Shown here: positions 61,799 to 64,000 of the stretch, piece by piece | Layout of the letters: every line of letters begins with the position of its first letter | Position numbering within the stretch: position 1 is the first letter of the stretch | Assembly (NCBI RefSeq): GCF_004762045.1 | Contig: NZ_SJOM01000007.1 | Location: forward strand, 5,321,798-5,385,797 | Source: Mycobacterium sp. DL99 | Lineage (GTDB): Bacteria > Actinomycetota > Actinomycetes > Mycobacteriales > Mycobacteriaceae | DNA: 64,000 nt | Reading direction: 5' to 3' | The notes under the pieces: model-generated | Told to the model about the DNA's origin: nothing | The model's database searches: none | What the model saw: only the letters and a program-made list of their open reading frames with translations | Translations under genes and position numbers: made by a program

Positions 61799-62740
61799 GT
61801 GAACCGCACGGTGCAGTACTGGCGGCTTTTGCAGCCGGACGGTGCTCCGCTGCCCGGTGAGTTTCCGGCCGAGCAGGTGGTTCGGCGGCTCACGCGAGCT
61901 GAGGCCGACGGCCTCAACCGCTACCGCCGCTGCCCCGACGGGATGCTGCTGATTGCACACGGCACGCGTGACGATCGGATGCTGATCCTCGACAAGGTGC
62001 GGCGGGAAAACCTGCCCAGCATCGGCAGCGCCGCCGGCGCCCGGCGCGCGATCGGGCTGACTCCCGACGAGGGTCTGCTGGAACCGACCTATTGCCTGTT
62101 CGGTGAGCGCAACATCGTTGCCATGCTGACAAGCGGTGACGGTCCCCGGTCCCGGCGGCTGGTCGACTATCTCGAGCACAAGCTCGAGATCGAAGTGGGC
62201 ATCGAGCCAGTGCTTACCCAGAACCTCGACCAGGCACTTGACGAGATGAGCGTGTCGAGGGTGGACGTCGCAATCCCGGCCAATCGCATCAATAGGGAAC
62301 TCGTGGGTGGTGACTGGGTCCAGGCGCTCGACGGCGCCCGCGCGCTGGCCCAGGACGGCGTCGTCCGCATCGGTATCTCGGTCGGCCGTCGCGGCACCGG
62401 AACACAGAAGGATGCGATCCGCCGGCGGATCCGCGAACTGATCGACACCCTGCGGGGTTCGGGCGCGCTGTCGGAGTTCGAGAGCGCGCGCGTCGTCGGA
62501 TCGATCAGCGGCACTCCACAATCGGTCGACCTACTCGAAGACCGGTTCGTCGAGAAGACCCAGGTCGATGCCGACCGGTTGAACGATCCGGAGCGTTCCA
62601 CCGCATATGCGCGAGAGCTGTTGCGGCAGTCGCTGACTCGCAACCGCGAGTATCTGTTTTCGGCCGTGGCTGAGGTTCCCGGCAACCCATCGCCGTATTC
62701 CGACACATTCATAGAGATACCCGACGATGAACGAGAATAA
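61799..62740 (+). CDS. Unknown soluble protein, first gene of an overlapping pair
   Basis: A 313-residue protein that I cannot assign to a family. It begins VNRTVQYWRLLQPDG, has a segment DRMLILDKVRRENLPSIGS followed by a central domain (EPTYCLFGERNIVAMLTSGDGPRSRRLVDYLEHKL) and a helical C-terminus with an acidic tail. No membrane segment. AGGGGG precedes the GTG. It overlaps the membrane-protein gene by 14 bases. Its place beside a tRNA attachment repeat suggests an acquired function. Confidence 0.7.
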   Translation: MNRTVQYWRLLQPDGAPLPGEFPAEQVVRRLTRAEADGLNRYRRCPDGMLLIAHGTRDDRMLILDKVRRENLPSIGSAAGARRAIGLTPDEGLLEPTYCLFGERNIVAMLTSGDGPRSRRLVDYLEHKLEIEVGIEPVLTQNLDQALDEMSVSRVDVAIPANRINRELVGGDWVQALDGARALAQDGVVRIGISVGRRGTGTQKDAIRRRIRELIDTLRGSGALSEFESARVVGSISGTPQSVDLLEDRFVEKTQVDADRLNDPERSTAYARELLRQSLTRNREYLFSAVAEVPGNPSPYSDTFIEIPDDERE

Positions 62741-63251
62741 GCGTCCGGTCGTGCAGTTCAGCCTTCGGGAAAGGCTGCAGCACAACTGGGTTCGTCATCA
62801 ATGGACGGACTGGTTGCTCGCCCTAATCGTCGTCGGCGTATGGCTAGCACTGGGCAGGGTCGGTTGGATGCCGTGGGCCCTGACCGAAGTTCCCCACGAC
62901 ACCCGCCGAACCGCCTACCAGATTCTGGCGACGGTGGCGGCGACGATGGGCGGGTTCACCCTGACCAGCGTCTCGATCCTGGTCAACCTGCTGCGGGCGC
63001 CGATGACCACCGTGGACAAGCTGTTACCCGCCGACGACAAACGCCGGGTGGGCACCGCATTCGTGTCGGTGCTCCCGGCCCTGTTCACGTTGTTCGTGGT
63101 GGCGATTGCCGGGCTGATGACCGACGCCAATCTCGATACCGGTTACTGGTGGCTGCAGGCGACGATCCTCGGGGCAGCCGTCGCGGCCGTCGCGTCGCTC
63201 GCCCGGGTCGTGTGGATCCTGCGGCGCCTGCTCACCCTGTCCTCGGACTGA
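62727..63251 (+). CDS. Helical membrane protein, second gene of the overlapping pair
   Basis: A 174-residue protein with four hydrophobic segments (about 30-47, 66-88, 112-132 and 141-162) separated by short loops. TAYQILATVAATMGGFTLTSVSILVNLLRAP resembles the first two helices of small DUF-type membrane proteins with a conserved GGFTLTSVSIL stretch. Its ATG lies 14 bases inside the preceding gene, so the two proteins are probably made in a fixed ratio and work together. Confidence 0.7.
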   Translation: MNENKRPVVQFSLRERLQHNWVRHQWTDWLLALIVVGVWLALGRVGWMPWALTEVPHDTRRTAYQILATVAATMGGFTLTSVSILVNLLRAPMTTVDKLLPADDKRRVGTAFVSVLPALFTLFVVAIAGLMTDANLDTGYWWLQATILGAAVAAVASLARVVWILRRLLTLSSD

Positions 63252-63275
63252 TACGTCAGTTCAATTGCTGGAGGC

Positions 63276-63713
63276 TCAGTTTCCGACGAGGGGACGACCA
63301 CTAGCCTGCCAGGCCTTCATTCCACCCTCGAGTTCGACCACGTCGGTATAGCCCAACGACCTCAACGTCTCAGCGGCAGTCGCGCTCATAGGCCCGGTTC
63401 GGCAGTAGATCGCAATCGTGGCATCGCGATCACCAGGTAGCCGGTCGGATTGCTCAGCGACCCGATCGAATGGAATCGACAGGTCGGTGCCGGGGATGTC
63501 GCCTTGGTAGGGCACGTGGACGTTGACGGTCAGCGTGTCGGATCTTCCTATAGCGGTGGCGAATTCGTCAGCACCGACCAGCCGATGGTGCGCAACGTTC
63601 ACCGTGCCGGATTCGATGGTGGCCGCTGACGGCGGGCCGGTTGATGCGCTGCATGAGGCCAGGGACACCGAGGCGACGACGGTCAACGCTCCTACACACA
63701 TCCGCTTGAACAT
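63276..63713 (-). CDS. Rhodanese-like lipoprotein
   Basis: A 145-residue lipoprotein: signal peptide with lipobox ending LASC (Cys21), then a single rhodanese domain with active-site loop IYCRTGPMSATAAE (Cys104) and GYTDVVELEGGMKAW. It would handle sulfane sulfur or thiosulfate on the outer face of the membrane. ATG 63713 was chosen because -10 TATCAT (63721-63726) gives a leaderless start and because the operator lies just upstream; an in-frame start at 63758 would run through that operator. Confidence 0.9.
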   Translation of the reverse strand: MFKRMCVGALTVVASVSLASCSASTGPPSAATIESGTVNVAHHRLVGADEFATAIGRSDTLTVNVHVPYQGDIPGTDLSIPFDRVAEQSDRLPGDRDATIAIYCRTGPMSATAAETLRSLGYTDVVELEGGMKAWQASGRPLVGN

Positions 63714-63724
63714 GGCGCCAATGA

Positions 63725-63739
63725 TACCCCTAGGGGGTA
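63725..63739. promoter_or_regulatory. CsoR/CstR-type operator, copy 1 (rhodanese promoter)
   Basis: TACCCC-TAG-GGGGTA: 6-bp arms with a three-base centre, touching the -10 box of the rhodanese gene. It is the exact reverse complement of the site at 63783. Confidence 0.75.
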
Positions 63740-63782
63740 CTTGCGCACCGGGCTTCACCGCTGCTACGGTCGCCTGGTCACA

Positions 63783-63797
63783 TACCCCCTAGGGGTA
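63783..63797. promoter_or_regulatory. CsoR/CstR-type operator, copy 2 (DUF1326 promoter)
   Basis: TACCCC-CTA-GGGGTA, extended by A and T on the outside. It overlaps the -10 region (TATAAA) of the DUF1326 gene and lies 21 bases before its ATG. C-tract/G-tract palindromes of this kind are bound by CsoR-family copper or persulfide sensors. Confidence 0.75.
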
Positions 63798-63818
63798 TAA
63801 ACAGAAGGAGCAGGATCG

Positions 63819-64000
63819 ATGACAACTTCGTCGACGCAGGTCGATTGGCATTTGCGCGGAGAATGGTTCGACGTGTGCAGCTGCAAGCTGCCGTGCCCGT
63901 GCAGCTTCGCCCAGGAGCCGACGCACGGAGATTGCTTGTTCACCCTGGTGTGGCACGTCCGCGAAGGGCACTACGGCGACACCGATTTGGCGGGTCTGAG
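63819..64000 (+). CDS. DUF1326 protein, second copy (cut by window edge)
   Basis: The first 60 codons are visible. Cysteines at residues 20, 22, 26 and 28 (DVCSCKLPCPCSF) have the same CxCxxxCxC spacing as the copy at 49028, followed by HGDCLFTLVWHVREGHYGDTDLAGL. GAAGGAG precedes the ATG by eight bases. It shares a promoter region with the divergent rhodanese lipoprotein. The C-terminus and any DUF2182 partner are beyond the window. Confidence 0.88.
   Translation, partial: MTTSSTQVDWHLRGEWFDVCSCKLPCPCSFAQEPTHGDCLFTLVWHVREGHYGDTDLAGL

Noticed and set aside
61586-62521. Long minus-strand frame of 311 codons over the unknown soluble protein and the attR repeat.
   Set aside because: It starts in reverse to a good plus-strand gene with a ribosome-binding site, reads through the tRNA repeat, and has His/Gln/Arg-rich composition typical of antisense frames in high-GC DNA.

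Overview
The window is high-GC actinobacterial DNA. Its gene content and order point to a fast-growing Mycobacterium (Mycolicibacterium). The block sucD-sucC / M23 peptidase / uvrD1 / chorismate mutase / pgi / SDR / Fpg-like glycosylase, followed later by ligD, ku, an SDR-reductase pair and mntH, follows the order I recall for the M. tuberculosis Rv0924c-Rv0952 region, with added genes. Other mycobacterial signs are an arabinosyltransferase of the Emb family, several F420-dependent enzymes, a cutinase, KstR-type operators, and many genes whose -10 box lies so close to the start codon that the mRNA is probably leaderless. No database search was possible; all names rest on motifs and remembered family features.

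Layout. 1-9.3 kb: succinyl-CoA synthetase (minus), an M23 peptidase and a membrane protein, a P450, then a five-gene plus-strand operon with a sulfonate/taurine-type ABC importer, an AprA/fumarate-reductase-like flavoprotein and a 2[4Fe-4S] ferredoxin. 9.3-19.5 kb: UvrD1, chorismate mutase, an SGNH acyltransferase, succinate-semialdehyde dehydrogenase, pgi, a collagen-like secreted protein, an SDR and an Fpg/Nei glycosylase. 19.5-27.8 kb: FUSC protein, small membrane protein, cobF, AurF-like diiron oxygenase, two MFS transporters and an F420 enzyme with a KstR box. 28-38.5 kb: small secreted protein, DUF222-like fragment, RNase H, an XRE regulator, LigD, cutinase, PfkB kinase, a MocR regulator with its divergent PNPOx-like partner, and Ku. 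38.5-46.8 kb: two more members of a small secreted family, a KstR-box SDR-reductase operon, two paralogous mini-secreted proteins, mntH, a YbdK-type ligase, an F420 enzyme and an HchA-like protein.

46.8-52.7 kb looks like one MarR-controlled stress regulon. It holds a quinone oxidoreductase, a fused deazaflavin oxidoreductase-methyltransferase, a DUF1326 plus DUF2182 pair, a DoxX protein, the MarR regulator, an F420/NADP-type reductase and an NTF2 fold. These sit around three intergenic sites sharing the palindrome TTGAANNTTCAA or its TGAANNTTCA core.

52.7-60.3 kb: DinB and SRPBCC proteins, a remarkable 723-residue Tyr/Trp- and Pro-rich membrane-anchored protein, and an Emb arabinosyltransferase paralogue with a divergent TetR gene. 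60.5-61.7 kb: tRNA-Arg(CCT) whose 3' end is repeated perfectly (36 bp) 1.1 kb downstream, enclosing an IS481-like remnant and one orphan gene. 61.8-63.25 kb: an overlapping two-gene unit (unknown soluble protein plus a helical membrane protein). The right end holds a rhodanese lipoprotein and a divergent second DUF1326 gene, separated by two copies, in inverted orientation, of a CsoR/CstR-like operator.
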